Below the pieces are notes generated by a model that saw nothing but the letters and a program-made list of their open reading frames with translations, was not told where the DNA came from and searched no databases. From positions 5,616,501-5,680,500 of the forward strand of contig NZ_CP020555.1 in assembly GCF_002080455.1 (NCBI RefSeq): a stretch of DNA of 64,000 nucleotides, written 5' to 3'. The DNA comes from Streptomyces sp. Sge12 (GTDB lineage: Bacteria > Actinomycetota > Actinomycetes > Streptomycetales > Streptomycetaceae). Position 1 is the first letter of the stretch; the number at the start of each line of letters is the position of its first letter. The position numbers and the translations under genes are program-made. This document shows positions 17,429-25,401 of this stretch, one piece after another.

Positions 17429-18892
17429 CTACTGCCGGGGGAGCGGCTTGCCCGTCGTCGCGTCGACGACCTTGCGGTCGCCCAGCGGCTGCTGGAGCGT
17501 CACCGTCGAGGACATCTCCTGCGCCAGCATGATGCAGGCCTGACCCGGCTTCTTCGGCGTGTCTGTGATCTTCACCATGACCGATTCCGCCTGCTCCCGC
17601 GCCTCCACGGCGTAGGTGCTGCACGGGCTGCCCCAGAAGTTCACGGTCAGCTTCCGGTCGGCCTCCGCGTACGAGAACCCGGGCACGGTACGCCCGTCCG
17701 CCGGGCCGGGGGTGTCCTCCTGGGCCGCGGCCGGCTGGGCCACCGTGTGCCCGGGCCCACCGCCCTGGCCCGCCACCTCGAAGAGCCAGGCCGGAACCAG
17801 CCCCTGCGCCCCGTTCACCGTGCCGGGGACCAGCCCGAGCACGGCGCCCCGTACCGTCTCCGTCCGCGGGGGCTTCATCGGCCGCGGCTCCGGGTTGCAC
17901 GGCACCGTGTCCGTGCCCGCCGCCGGGGCGTCCGCCGTCAGCGGGACCGCGCTCGCGCAGCCGCTGGGCTCGGGGTTGCCCGACCCGCCGCCCGACTTCT
18001 CGTTCAGCCTGGCCAGCGCCTCCACGGCCCCGACCACCTGCTGCTCGCCCGCCCGGGCGGGGGCCTTCAGCTCGCCGTTGGCGCCCACCACCGTGCCGTC
18101 GCCGCCGACGCTCACCTTCGTGGACCAGCCCTGCGTGGGCAGCCCGCCGACCACCGGGTCGGCCGCCACCACCCGCACCGCGCCCTGGGTGAGCCGGGCG
18201 TCCTGCTTCGCCCCCTCCACCCCCGCGGCGGCCAGCACCGGGGCCGCGGCGGCCCTGGCGGCCTCCTCGGACACCGGCTTGCCGGCCTCGGCCCCGCCGG
18301 CCGCGTTCGGGGGCGCGCCGCCCGCGTCCCGCGGCAGGGTGGCCGGGCCGCAGGTGTCCTTGCCGCGCACGCAGTCGTCCCCGGCGCCGTTGCCCGTCCC
18401 GCTGCCCGACCCCTGGAAACGCGCGAAGTTCCACGTCCCCGGTGCCGTACGGGTCACCGTCAGCCGGGGCCCGACCCCGTCGGCGGCCTCCCCGGCCAGC
18501 CAGACGTCCCCGCTCAGCCGCGGCTCGCCCGGCAGGCCCAGGGCCGCCGCCAGCCGCGCCACCTCCGCCGAGGTGACCTCGCCGGACAGGGCGTACGTCG
18601 GCGCGCTCGCCGGGGCCTCCGGAAGCTTCACGTCGGCCCGGTAGACCACCCCGCCGCCGGACGGGTCGGGCTCCCCCGGGGCGATGCCCGGCCCCGAGGG
18701 GTCTCCCGCGTCGCGGGGCGCGGAGGCCGCGCTGTCACCCGTACGGTGGCCCGACCCGCCGTCCCCGTAGGCGGTCGACGCCCAGTACGCGGTGCCGCCG
18801 CCCGTCAGCAGGACGGCGGCCGCGATCGAGGCGACGGCCCAGGCGGGCCGCCGCCGAGTGCCGCGTGATGTGTCGGGTTGTTCGCTGGTCAC
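17429..18892 (-). CDS. Large membrane-anchored protein of unknown function
   Basis: A 487-residue protein with a short basic cytosolic start, one membrane segment (~18-38, AWAVASIAAAVLLTGGG) and a long extracellular region rich in Gly, Ala and Pro. Six or so cysteines occur outside, including DDCVRGKDTCGPA (~175-187), SGCASAVPL, VPCNPEPRP, GSPCSTYAVE and GQACIMLAQ, suggesting disulfides. GTG at 18892 has GAAGGAGC eight or nine bases upstream. No domain recognised; proteins of this kind are conserved in Streptomyces next to the PfkB-type kinase. Confidence 0.75.
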   Translation of the reverse strand: MTSEQPDTSRGTRRRPAWAVASIAAAVLLTGGGTAYWASTAYGDGGSGHRTGDSAASAPRDAGDPSGPGIAPGEPDPSGGGVVYRADVKLPEAPASAPTYALSGEVTSAEVARLAAALGLPGEPRLSGDVWLAGEAADGVGPRLTVTRTAPGTWNFARFQGSGSGTGNGAGDDCVRGKDTCGPATLPRDAGGAPPNAAGGAEAGKPVSEEAARAAAAPVLAAAGVEGAKQDARLTQGAVRVVAADPVVGGLPTQGWSTKVSVGGDGTVVGANGELKAPARAGEQQVVGAVEALARLNEKSGGGSGNPEPSGCASAVPLTADAPAAGTDTVPCNPEPRPMKPPRTETVRGAVLGLVPGTVNGAQGLVPAWLFEVAGQGGGPGHTVAQPAAAQEDTPGPADGRTVPGFSYAEADRKLTVNFWGSPCSTYAVEAREQAESVMVKITDTPKKPGQACIMLAQEMSSTVTLQQPLGDRKVVDATTGKPLPRQ

Positions 18893-18964
18893 CGCATCGC
18901 TCCTTCTCCGGTTCCGTCGTACCTGATGCGGGTGTGACGGAGCCGGCGGGCAACCGGTTCCCTT

Positions 18965-19204
18965 CTACTGGTCCCCGTACACGGACGTGGCGGCGATCAG
19001 CCGGGCCGAGGCGGGCGGCACGCTGATCCCGTGGATCTGCGAGGGAGCCACGCGGACCGGCCGGGGACCCGCCGGGACCGCCCAGTGCGGGGCCATCCGG
19101 GCGCAGTCACCCAGCAGGCGGGCGAAGCCGGGCTGTCGTGGGGCTTCCGCGCCGCGCTTGTCGGCGGTGTACTCGGAGTAGCCGAAACCGTCGGTATAGG
19201 TCAT
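18965..19204 (-). CDS. Hypothetical small protein (79 aa)
   Basis: A 79-residue soluble protein beginning MTYTDGFGYSEYTADKRG, mid-part FARLLGDCARMAPHWAVP, end SARLIAATSVYGDQ. No recognised domain. ATG at 19204 was preferred on protein sequence; a GTG at 19231 would add nine residues, and neither has a convincing SD. The stop is 72 bases before the start of the large anchored protein gene on the same strand, so they may be co-transcribed. Confidence 0.55.
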   Translation of the reverse strand: MTYTDGFGYSEYTADKRGAEAPRQPGFARLLGDCARMAPHWAVPAGPRPVRVAPSQIHGISVPPASARLIAATSVYGDQ

Positions 19205-19335
19205 GGAGGCACCGTAGGCATCGGAGCTCACGCGAAGAAAGACCTACTAAGGGGTAGTTTCTTGGGTTCGGCCTGGGGTCGCGGACCGGGTAGTTTTGAC
19301 TGTCCCTCGCCGTCCTCAGCAGGAGCGTCCTCGCC

Positions 19336-20310
19336 GTGCGCATCGCAGTCACCGGCTCCATCGCCACTGACCACCTCATGACCTTCCCCGGCCGTTTCGC
19401 CGACCAGCTCGTCGCGGACCAGCTGCACACGGTCTCCCTCTCCTTCCTCGTCGACAACCTCGATGTCCGTCGGGGCGGGGTCGGCCCGAACATCTGCTTC
19501 GGCATGGGGCAGCTCGGCAGCCGCCCGATCCTCGTCGGCGCCGCCGGCTACGACTTCGACGAGTACCGCGCCTGGCTGGACCGGCACGGAGTCGACACCG
19601 AGTCCGTCCGGATCTCCGAGGTGCTGCACACCGCGCGCTTCGTGTGCACCACGGACGCCGACCACAACCAGATCGGCTCCTTCTACACGGGGGCGATGAG
19701 CGAGGCCCGGCTGATCGAGCTGAAGGCCGTCGCCGACCGGGTGGGCGGCCTCGACCTGGTCCTCATCGGCGCGGACGACCCCGAGGCGATGCTGCGCCAC
19801 ACGGAGGAGTGCCGCACCCGCGGGATCCCCTTCGCCGCCGACTTCTCGCAGCAGATCGCCCGCATGGACGGCGACAACATCCGCACCCTGATGGAGGGCG
19901 CGACCTTCCTCTTCTCGAACGAGTACGAGAAGGGCCTCATCGAGTCGAAGTCCGGCTGGACCGACGAGGAGATCCTGGCCAAGGTCGGCACCCGCGTGAC
20001 CACGCTGGGCTCCAACGGCGTCAAGATCGAGCGCGTGGGCGAGGCCCCGATCGTGGTCGGCTGCCCCGAGGAGACCGCGAAGGTCGACCCGACGGGTGTC
20101 GGCGACGCGTTCCGCGCCGGGTTCCTGACCGGTCTGGGCTGGGGCGTCGGCCTGGAGCGGGCCGCGCAGCTGGGCTGCATGCTCGCGACGCTGGTCATCG
20201 AGACGCTGGGCACCCAGGAGTACACCCTGGCCCGGGCCCACTTCATGGAGCGCTTCACCAAGGCGTACGGCGACGAGGCGGCGGCGGAAGTCCGCGCCCA
20301 CCTGGCGTAG
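19336..20310 (+). CDS. PfkB-family carbohydrate/nucleoside kinase (adenosine kinase-like)
   Basis: A 324-residue ribokinase-fold kinase, starting IAVTGSIATDHLMTFPGRF, with the GGVGPNICFGMGQLG substrate/lid region (~46-60) and the C-terminal DPTGVGDAFRAGF motif (~255-267) carrying the catalytic aspartate. GVGD replaces the usual GAGD. The sequence resembles bacterial adenosine kinases more than fructokinases, but the substrate is not proven. GTG at 19336 follows AGGAG by ten bases. The upstream region repeats GGGTAGTTT at 19252 and 19288. It is followed by the repeat element at 20366. Confidence 0.85.
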   Translation: MRIAVTGSIATDHLMTFPGRFADQLVADQLHTVSLSFLVDNLDVRRGGVGPNICFGMGQLGSRPILVGAAGYDFDEYRAWLDRHGVDTESVRISEVLHTARFVCTTDADHNQIGSFYTGAMSEARLIELKAVADRVGGLDLVLIGADDPEAMLRHTEECRTRGIPFAADFSQQIARMDGDNIRTLMEGATFLFSNEYEKGLIESKSGWTDEEILAKVGTRVTTLGSNGVKIERVGEAPIVVGCPEETAKVDPTGVGDAFRAGFLTGLGWGVGLERAAQLGCMLATLVIETLGTQEYTLARAHFMERFTKAYGDEAAAEVRAHLA

Positions 20311-20365
20311 CCCCGCCGTCCCATGTCAGCCCCGCCGGCGGGACTCCCCCCGCCGGCCCCTTATT

Positions 20366-20501
20366 CAGCCCCTCCGGCGTTTGAGGAGCGGGGTCCGGGC
20401 GGAGCCCCGGGGAACCCGGCTCCGCCGGGCACCGGGCTCCGCCCGGACCCTCCCCCGGCTACCGCTGGGAGGCGCCCCCTGCTCAAACGCCGGCGGGGTT
20501 G
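20366..20501. repeat. Inverted pair of the CTCAAACGCCGGCG repeat family
   Basis: A 136 bp composite hairpin after the kinase stop. The outer arms 20366-20385 and 20482-20501 match at 17 of 20 positions and carry the family core. The inner arms 20391-20407 and 20434-20450 are a perfect 17 bp inverted repeat (GGGTCCGGGCGGAGCCC and its complement). A second repeat type (core GCTGGGAGG, 20450-20479) is inserted in the right half. It fills the gap between two convergent genes and probably also terminates transcription. Confidence 0.8.
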
Positions 20502-20518
20502 GATATGGCCCGGCCCGG

Positions 20519-21898
20519 TCAGAGGGCGCGGCGGACCGTGTAGGCCGTGCCCACGGGGCGGGGGGACTCGCCCACGTAGGTGTGGCCCCGCATCGCGCAC
20601 CACGCCGGGATGTCCAGCCGGGCCACCTCGTCGTCGGAGACGACCGTGACGGTGCCGCCCACCGGGACCGTCACGATGGCCCGGGCCAGCTCGATCACCG
20701 GCTGCGGACACCGCAGCCCCAGCGTGTCGAGCTCCAGCGAGTCCGCCACCGGCGCCACGGCCGGGGGCTCCGACACGCCGAGCCGCTCCCGTACGCCGGC
20801 CACCGCGCGGGGCAGTACCTCCAGGAACGCGTTGACCTCCTCCGCCGGGGTGCCCGGCGGCAGGGACACCCGTACGTTCCCCTCCGACAGCACGCCCATC
20901 GCCCGCAGCACGTGACTGGGGGTCAGCGTGGAGCTCGTGCAGGAGGAGCCCGAGGAGACCGAGAAGCCGGCCCGGTCCAGCTCGTGCAGCAGGCTCTCCC
21001 CGTCGACGTACAGGCAGGAGAAGGTGACCAGGTGCGGCAGCCGCCGCTCCGGATCGCCCACCACCTCCACGTCCGGGACCAGCCGCACCACGCGCCGCCG
21101 GATGCGGTCCACCAGCACTCGCAGCCGGGCCGCCTCCGCGTCCGCCTCGGCCCGTACGGCCCGCAGGGACGCCGCCGCGGCCACGATCGCGGGCAGGTTC
21201 ACGAAGCCGGGGGAGCGCCCCGACTCCCTTTCGTCCGCTGGGCCTTGGGGGGAGAAGCGGACCCCCTTGCGGACCGCGAGCAGGCCGACCCCGGGCGGGC
21301 CGCCCCACTTGTGCGCACTCGCGGCCAGGACGGACCAGGCGCCCTCCACCGGGCCCCAGGCCAGTGACTGGGCCGCGTCCACCAGCAGCGGCACCCCGGC
21401 CGCCCCGCAGACCTCGGCCACCTCCGCCACCGGCTGGACCGTGCCCACCTCGTGGTTGGCCGACTGGAGGCAGGCCAGGGCGCTCCCGGGGAGGAGCGCG
21501 TCCGCATAGCCGGCGGGCGTCACCGCGCCCCACCGGTCCACCGCGACCTCGGTCACCGATCCGCCGAGCGCCTCGTGCACCTGCGCCGCGTGCAATACCG
21601 AACTGTGTTCGACCGCCGATGCGACCAGATGGTTTCCGACCCGCCGGCGCCCCGCGAGGACCCCCGCCACGCCGGTGTGAACCGCGTGCGTCCCCGAAGG
21701 AGTGAACACGAGCTCGTCGGCGCGGCATCCCACCGCCTCCGCGGCGGCCTCCCGCGCCGCGTCCAGCAGCAGCCGGGCCCGCCTGCCCTCCCGGTACAGC
21801 CGGGCCGGATCCGCCCAGCCCTCGTCCAGGGAAGCCTGCAACGCCTGCCGGGCCACGGGGTGCAGGGGAGCGGCGGACGCGCTGTCGAAGTAGGGCAT
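20519..21898 (-). CDS. Cysteine desulfurase fused to a C-terminal TusA-like sulfur-carrier domain
   Basis: A 459-residue fusion. Residues 1-~375 are a class V aminotransferase/NifS-type desulfurase: H149 in ANHEVGTVQP, D174 in LLVDAAQSL, PLP lysine K197 in SAHKWGGPPG, and catalytic cysteine C320 in SSGSSCTSS. Residues ~388-459 are TusA/SirA-like, with the persulfide cysteine C397 in LGLRCPQPVIEL. The desulfurase half probably passes sulfur directly to the carrier half. The recipient pathway (tRNA thiolation, molybdenum cofactor or other) is not shown. Divergent from ctaC across a 283 bp gap. Confidence 0.9.
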   Translation of the reverse strand: MPYFDSASAAPLHPVARQALQASLDEGWADPARLYREGRRARLLLDAAREAAAEAVGCRADELVFTPSGTHAVHTGVAGVLAGRRRVGNHLVASAVEHSSVLHAAQVHEALGGSVTEVAVDRWGAVTPAGYADALLPGSALACLQSANHEVGTVQPVAEVAEVCGAAGVPLLVDAAQSLAWGPVEGAWSVLAASAHKWGGPPGVGLLAVRKGVRFSPQGPADERESGRSPGFVNLPAIVAAAASLRAVRAEADAEAARLRVLVDRIRRRVVRLVPDVEVVGDPERRLPHLVTFSCLYVDGESLLHELDRAGFSVSSGSSCTSSTLTPSHVLRAMGVLSEGNVRVSLPPGTPAEEVNAFLEVLPRAVAGVRERLGVSEPPAVAPVADSLELDTLGLRCPQPVIELARAIVTVPVGGTVTVVSDDEVARLDIPAWCAMRGHTYVGESPRPVGTAYTVRRAL

Positions 21899-22072
21899 CC
21901 GGTCACGCTAACCCGGGCTCCGCAGCGTTCGAGGTCAGGGGGCGTCAGATGTGCTCCGGACACCGCCATTCAGGGCCATTCGCACCGTCCCCCGGACGGC
22001 GGATCCATCCCTTCGGGGGCAGTAGCGGCGCGTTGGGCACCCTCCCCGCGCGACCCCAAATAGCGTCCAGTA

Positions 22073-22101
22073 GGGTTTGGTCCGCATAAACATCCAAACC
22101 C
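22073..22101. promoter_or_regulatory. Inverted repeat in the ctaC upstream region
   Basis: GGGTTTGG (22073-22080) and CCAAACCC (22094-22101) form an 8 bp perfect inverted repeat around an AT-rich 13-base centre containing CATAAA. It lies about 80 bp before the ctaC start. It could be an operator or a leader hairpin. The rest of the 283 bp gap holds no gene that I can see. Confidence 0.4.
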
Positions 22102-22181
22102 CTGCCTGCGTCAGGGCCGGCGACCGACCCGAACACGGCCGCGGCCGGCCGCGCGGGCCGAGACTCTCGGGAAGGCGCTAC

Positions 22182-23156
22182 GTGAGTCCCTACGGCTCCG
22201 ACCGCTCGCCGCGGCGCCCGATGCGGCGGAAGCTGCTGCAGGCGCTGACTGCGGGCGTGGTCCTGGCGACCGCCACTGGTTGCTCGTATACATGGAAAGA
22301 CTTCCCCCGCCTCGGAATGCCGACTCCGGTAACCGAGGAGGCGCCGCGCATCCTCTCCCTGTGGCAGGGATCCTGGGCGGCCGCGCTCGTCACGGGCATC
22401 CTCGTGTGGGGCCTGATCATCTGGAGCGTCATCTTCCACCGGCGCAGCCGGACGAAGATCGAGGTCCCGGCTCAGACCCGGTACAACATGCCCATCGAGG
22501 CGCTGTACACCGTGGTCCCGCTCATCATCGTCTCGGTGCTCTTCTACTTCACCGCTCGTGACGAGTCGAAGCTCCTGGCCCTCACCCCGAAGCCGCCGCA
22601 CACGATCAACGTGATCGGCTTCCAGTGGAGCTGGGGCTTCAACTACATCGAGAACGTCGACGGCGAAGCGGCGACCCCGAAGGCGGGCGAGGTTCCCAAG
22701 GAGCTCGCCTCCATCCCGGACCGCTTCACCAAGGACTTCCCGGCCGGCGCCGAAGGCGTCTACGAGAAGGGCGTCCCCGGCGACCGGAACCCGCAGACGG
22801 GCAACCCGGGTCCGACCCTGGTCCTCCCCAAGGGCGAGAAGGTCCGTTTCATCCTGTCGTCGAACGACGTGATCCACTCCTTCTGGGTGGTCCCGTTCCT
22901 GTTCAAGCAGGACGTCATTCCGGGCCACACCAACGTCTTCGAGGTCACCCCGTCCGAATACGGCACCTTCATGGGCAAGTGCGCCGAGCTCTGCGGCGTT
23001 GACCACTCCCGGATGCTCTTCAACGTCAAGGTCGTCTCCCCCGAGGAGTACCGGGCGTACCTGAAGGACCTCGCGGAGAAGGGTCAGACCGGCTACCTCC
23101 CGGCCGGCATCCAGCAGACCGACCCGGCCCGGAATGCGGAAGTGAACAAACTGTGA
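22182..23156 (+). CDS. ctaC: Cytochrome c oxidase subunit II CtaC
   Basis: A 324-residue lipoprotein. The twin-Arg/Lys n-region (RRPMRRKLLQALTAG) leads to the lipobox ATATGC, then two membrane hairpin segments (~55-75 and ~100-120) and a cupredoxin domain. The CuA ligand motif is CAELCGVDHSRM near residue 275-286, and WSWGFNY is the aromatic electron-transfer patch. It accepts electrons from QcrC. GTG at 22182 follows GGGAAGG by about seven bases; the ORF is open further upstream. The TGA overlaps the ctaD start by four bases. Confidence 0.95.
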   Translation: MSPYGSDRSPRRPMRRKLLQALTAGVVLATATGCSYTWKDFPRLGMPTPVTEEAPRILSLWQGSWAAALVTGILVWGLIIWSVIFHRRSRTKIEVPAQTRYNMPIEALYTVVPLIIVSVLFYFTARDESKLLALTPKPPHTINVIGFQWSWGFNYIENVDGEAATPKAGEVPKELASIPDRFTKDFPAGAEGVYEKGVPGDRNPQTGNPGPTLVLPKGEKVRFILSSNDVIHSFWVVPFLFKQDVIPGHTNVFEVTPSEYGTFMGKCAELCGVDHSRMLFNVKVVSPEEYRAYLKDLAEKGQTGYLPAGIQQTDPARNAEVNKL

Positions 23157-24883
23157 GCATCCTCAACGAATCCCAGGGTGCCGCCGCCGACTCGTATGAG
23201 AACGAGCTGCCGGTACGGCGCAAGCAGCCGGGCAACGTGGTCGTGAAGTGGATGACCACGACCGACCACAAGACCATCGGCACGATGTACCTGGTCACAT
23301 CGTTCGTGTTCTTCCTGATCGGCGGCGTGCTGGCGCTCTTCATGCGCGCCGAGCTGGCCCGTCCGGGCACGCAGATCATGTCGAACGAGCAGTTCAACCA
23401 GGCGTTCACCATGCATGGCACGATCATGCTGCTGATGTTCGCCACCCCGCTCTTCGCGGGCTTCGCGAACTGGATCATGCCGCTGCAGATCGGCGCGCCC
23501 GACGTGGCGTTCCCGCGGCTGAACATGTTCGCGTACTGGCTGTACCTCTTCGGCTCGACCATCGCGGTGGCCGGCTTCGTCACGCCGAACGGCGCCGCCG
23601 ACTTCGGCTGGTTCGCCTACTCCCCGCTGTCGGACGCGGTCCGCTCGCCGGGCATCGGCGCCGACATGTGGATCATGGGTCTGGCCTTCTCCGGCTTCGG
23701 CACGATCCTCGGCTCGGTCAACTTCATCACCACGATCATCTGCATGCGCGCTCCCGGCATGACGATGTTCCGCATGCCGATCTTCACCTGGAACGTGCTG
23801 CTGACCGGTGTGCTGGTCCTGCTCGCCTTCCCGGTCCTGGCCGCCGCGCTCTTCGCGCTGGAGGCCGACCGCAAGTTCGGTTCGCATGTGTTCGACGCGG
23901 CCAATGGCGGCGCACTGCTCTGGCAACACCTCTTCTGGTTCTTCGGGCACCCAGAGGTGTACATCATCGCGCTGCCGTTCTTCGGCATCGTCTCCGAGAT
24001 CATCCCGGTCTTCAGCCGCAAGCCGATGTTCGGCTACATCGGCCTGATCGCCGCGACGATCGCGATCGCCGGTCTCTCCGTGACCGTGTGGGCCCACCAC
24101 ATGTACGTCACCGGTGGTGTGCTGCTGCCGTTCTTCTCCTTCATGACCTTCCTGATCGCGGTACCGACCGGTGTGAAGTTCTTCAACTGGATCGGCACCA
24201 TGTGGAAGGGCTCGCTGTCCTTCGAGACCCCGATGCTCTGGACGATCGGCTTCCTGGTCACCTTCACCTTCGGTGGTCTGACCGGCGTCATCCTGGCCTC
24301 GCCCCCGATGGACTTCCACGTCTCCGACTCGTACTTCGTCGTCGCGCACTTCCACTACGTCGTCTTCGGCACCGTGGTGTTCGCGATGTTCGCCGGCTTC
24401 CACTTCTGGTGGCCGAAGTTCACGGGCAAGATGCTGGACGAGCGCCTCGGCAAGATCACGTTCTGGACGCTGTTCATCGGCTTCCACGGCACCTTCCTGG
24501 TGCAGCACTGGCTCGGTGCCGAGGGCATGCCGCGTCGTTACGCGGACTACCTCGCCGCCGACGGCTTCACCGCGCTGAACACGATCTCGACGATCAGCTC
24601 CTTCGTGCTCGGCCTGTCGATGCTGCCGTTCATCTACAACGTGTGGAAGACGGCCAAGTACGGCAAGCAGGTCGAGGTCGACGACCCGTGGGGCTACGGC
24701 CGTTCGCTCGAGTGGGCGACGTCCTGCCCGCCGCCGCGGCACAACTTCCTCACCCTGCCGCGGATCCGTTCCGAGTCCCCGGCGTTCGACCTGCACCACC
24801 CTGAGATCGCGGCCCTCGACCACCTCGAGGACCACAGCGTCGCGGCCCCGGCCGTCACCGGCGGCAAGGAGGCCGGCAAGTGA
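23153..24883 (+). CDS. ctaD: Cytochrome c oxidase subunit I CtaD
   Basis: The 576-residue catalytic subunit of the aa3 oxidase, with twelve membrane segments. The heme a ligand is in MHGTIMLLMF (~84-93). The CuB/Tyr motif is WFFGHPEVYI, the two CuB histidines are in WAHHMYVTG, and the late heme ligands are in VVAHFHYVVFG. Proton pumping and oxygen reduction take place here. GTG at 23153 overlaps the ctaC stop (GTGA), and its own TGA overlaps the ctaF start, so the three genes are translationally coupled. Confidence 0.97.
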   Translation: MSILNESQGAAADSYENELPVRRKQPGNVVVKWMTTTDHKTIGTMYLVTSFVFFLIGGVLALFMRAELARPGTQIMSNEQFNQAFTMHGTIMLLMFATPLFAGFANWIMPLQIGAPDVAFPRLNMFAYWLYLFGSTIAVAGFVTPNGAADFGWFAYSPLSDAVRSPGIGADMWIMGLAFSGFGTILGSVNFITTIICMRAPGMTMFRMPIFTWNVLLTGVLVLLAFPVLAAALFALEADRKFGSHVFDAANGGALLWQHLFWFFGHPEVYIIALPFFGIVSEIIPVFSRKPMFGYIGLIAATIAIAGLSVTVWAHHMYVTGGVLLPFFSFMTFLIAVPTGVKFFNWIGTMWKGSLSFETPMLWTIGFLVTFTFGGLTGVILASPPMDFHVSDSYFVVAHFHYVVFGTVVFAMFAGFHFWWPKFTGKMLDERLGKITFWTLFIGFHGTFLVQHWLGAEGMPRRYADYLAADGFTALNTISTISSFVLGLSMLPFIYNVWKTAKYGKQVEVDDPWGYGRSLEWATSCPPPRHNFLTLPRIRSESPAFDLHHPEIAALDHLEDHSVAAPAVTGGKEAGK

Positions 24884-25278
24884 AGATCCAGGGCAAGATG
24901 TTCCTCTGGCTCTCCTTCTTCATCCTGATCATGGCCGTCGTGTACGGCGTGTGGTCGAAGGAGCCCGTCGGTACCACCGCGCTCTTCCTGGCCTTCGGCC
25001 TGAGCGTCATGATCGGCTACTACCTGGCCTTCACGGCCAAGCGCGTGGACGAGATGGCCCAGGACAACCTGGAGGCCGACGTCGCCGACGAGGCGGGCGA
25101 GCTGGGGTTCTTCTCCCCGCACAGCTGGCAGCCGCTCTCGCTGGCGATCGGTGGAGCCTTCGCCTTCATGGGCGTCGTCTTCGGCTGGTGGCTCATGTAC
25201 TTCTCCGCTCCGCTGATCCTCATCGGTCTGTGGGGCTGGGTGTACGAGTACTACCGCGGTGAGAACCAGAACCAGTAG
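24880..25278 (+). CDS. ctaF: Cytochrome c oxidase subunit IV CtaF
   Basis: A 132-residue actinobacterial subunit IV with four membrane segments, starting MKIQGKMFLWLSFFILIM and ending WGWVYEYYRGENQNQ. It is specific to actinobacterial aa3 oxidases. GTGA overlap with ctaD. A long hairpin follows 33 bases after the stop, closing the ctaCDF operon. Confidence 0.93.
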   Translation: MKIQGKMFLWLSFFILIMAVVYGVWSKEPVGTTALFLAFGLSVMIGYYLAFTAKRVDEMAQDNLEADVADEAGELGFFSPHSWQPLSLAIGGAFAFMGVVFGWWLMYFSAPLILIGLWGWVYEYYRGENQNQ

Positions 25279-25311
25279 CAGTACTTCCGCGGCCGCGCCG
25301 CGAGCTTTACC

Positions 25312-25346
25312 GGGGCCCGGGCACCTCTCAGAGGAGCCCGGGCCCC
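25312..25346 (+). terminator. Intrinsic terminator of ctaCDF
   Basis: The 11 bp perfect outer stem (25312-25322 with 25336-25346) encloses a 4 bp inner stem (25324-25327 with 25331-25334) with a 3-base loop, followed by TCGTTTG. Confidence 0.85.
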
Positions 25347-25401
25347 TCGTTTGCAGTCACACCGCGCGCCGTAATTGTCATATCTTCATAGCGTTGGCTC
25401 C

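Noticed and set aside
19252..19297. GGGTAGTTT direct repeat as a sigma-B-type promoter
   Set aside because: The spacing between a GTTT-like -35 and GGGTA -10 is far from the required 14-16 bases.
22077..22181. N-terminal extension of CtaC to 22077
   Set aside because: It is Arg/Gly/Pro-rich, lies before a good SD and precedes a normal lipoprotein signal peptide that begins at 22182.
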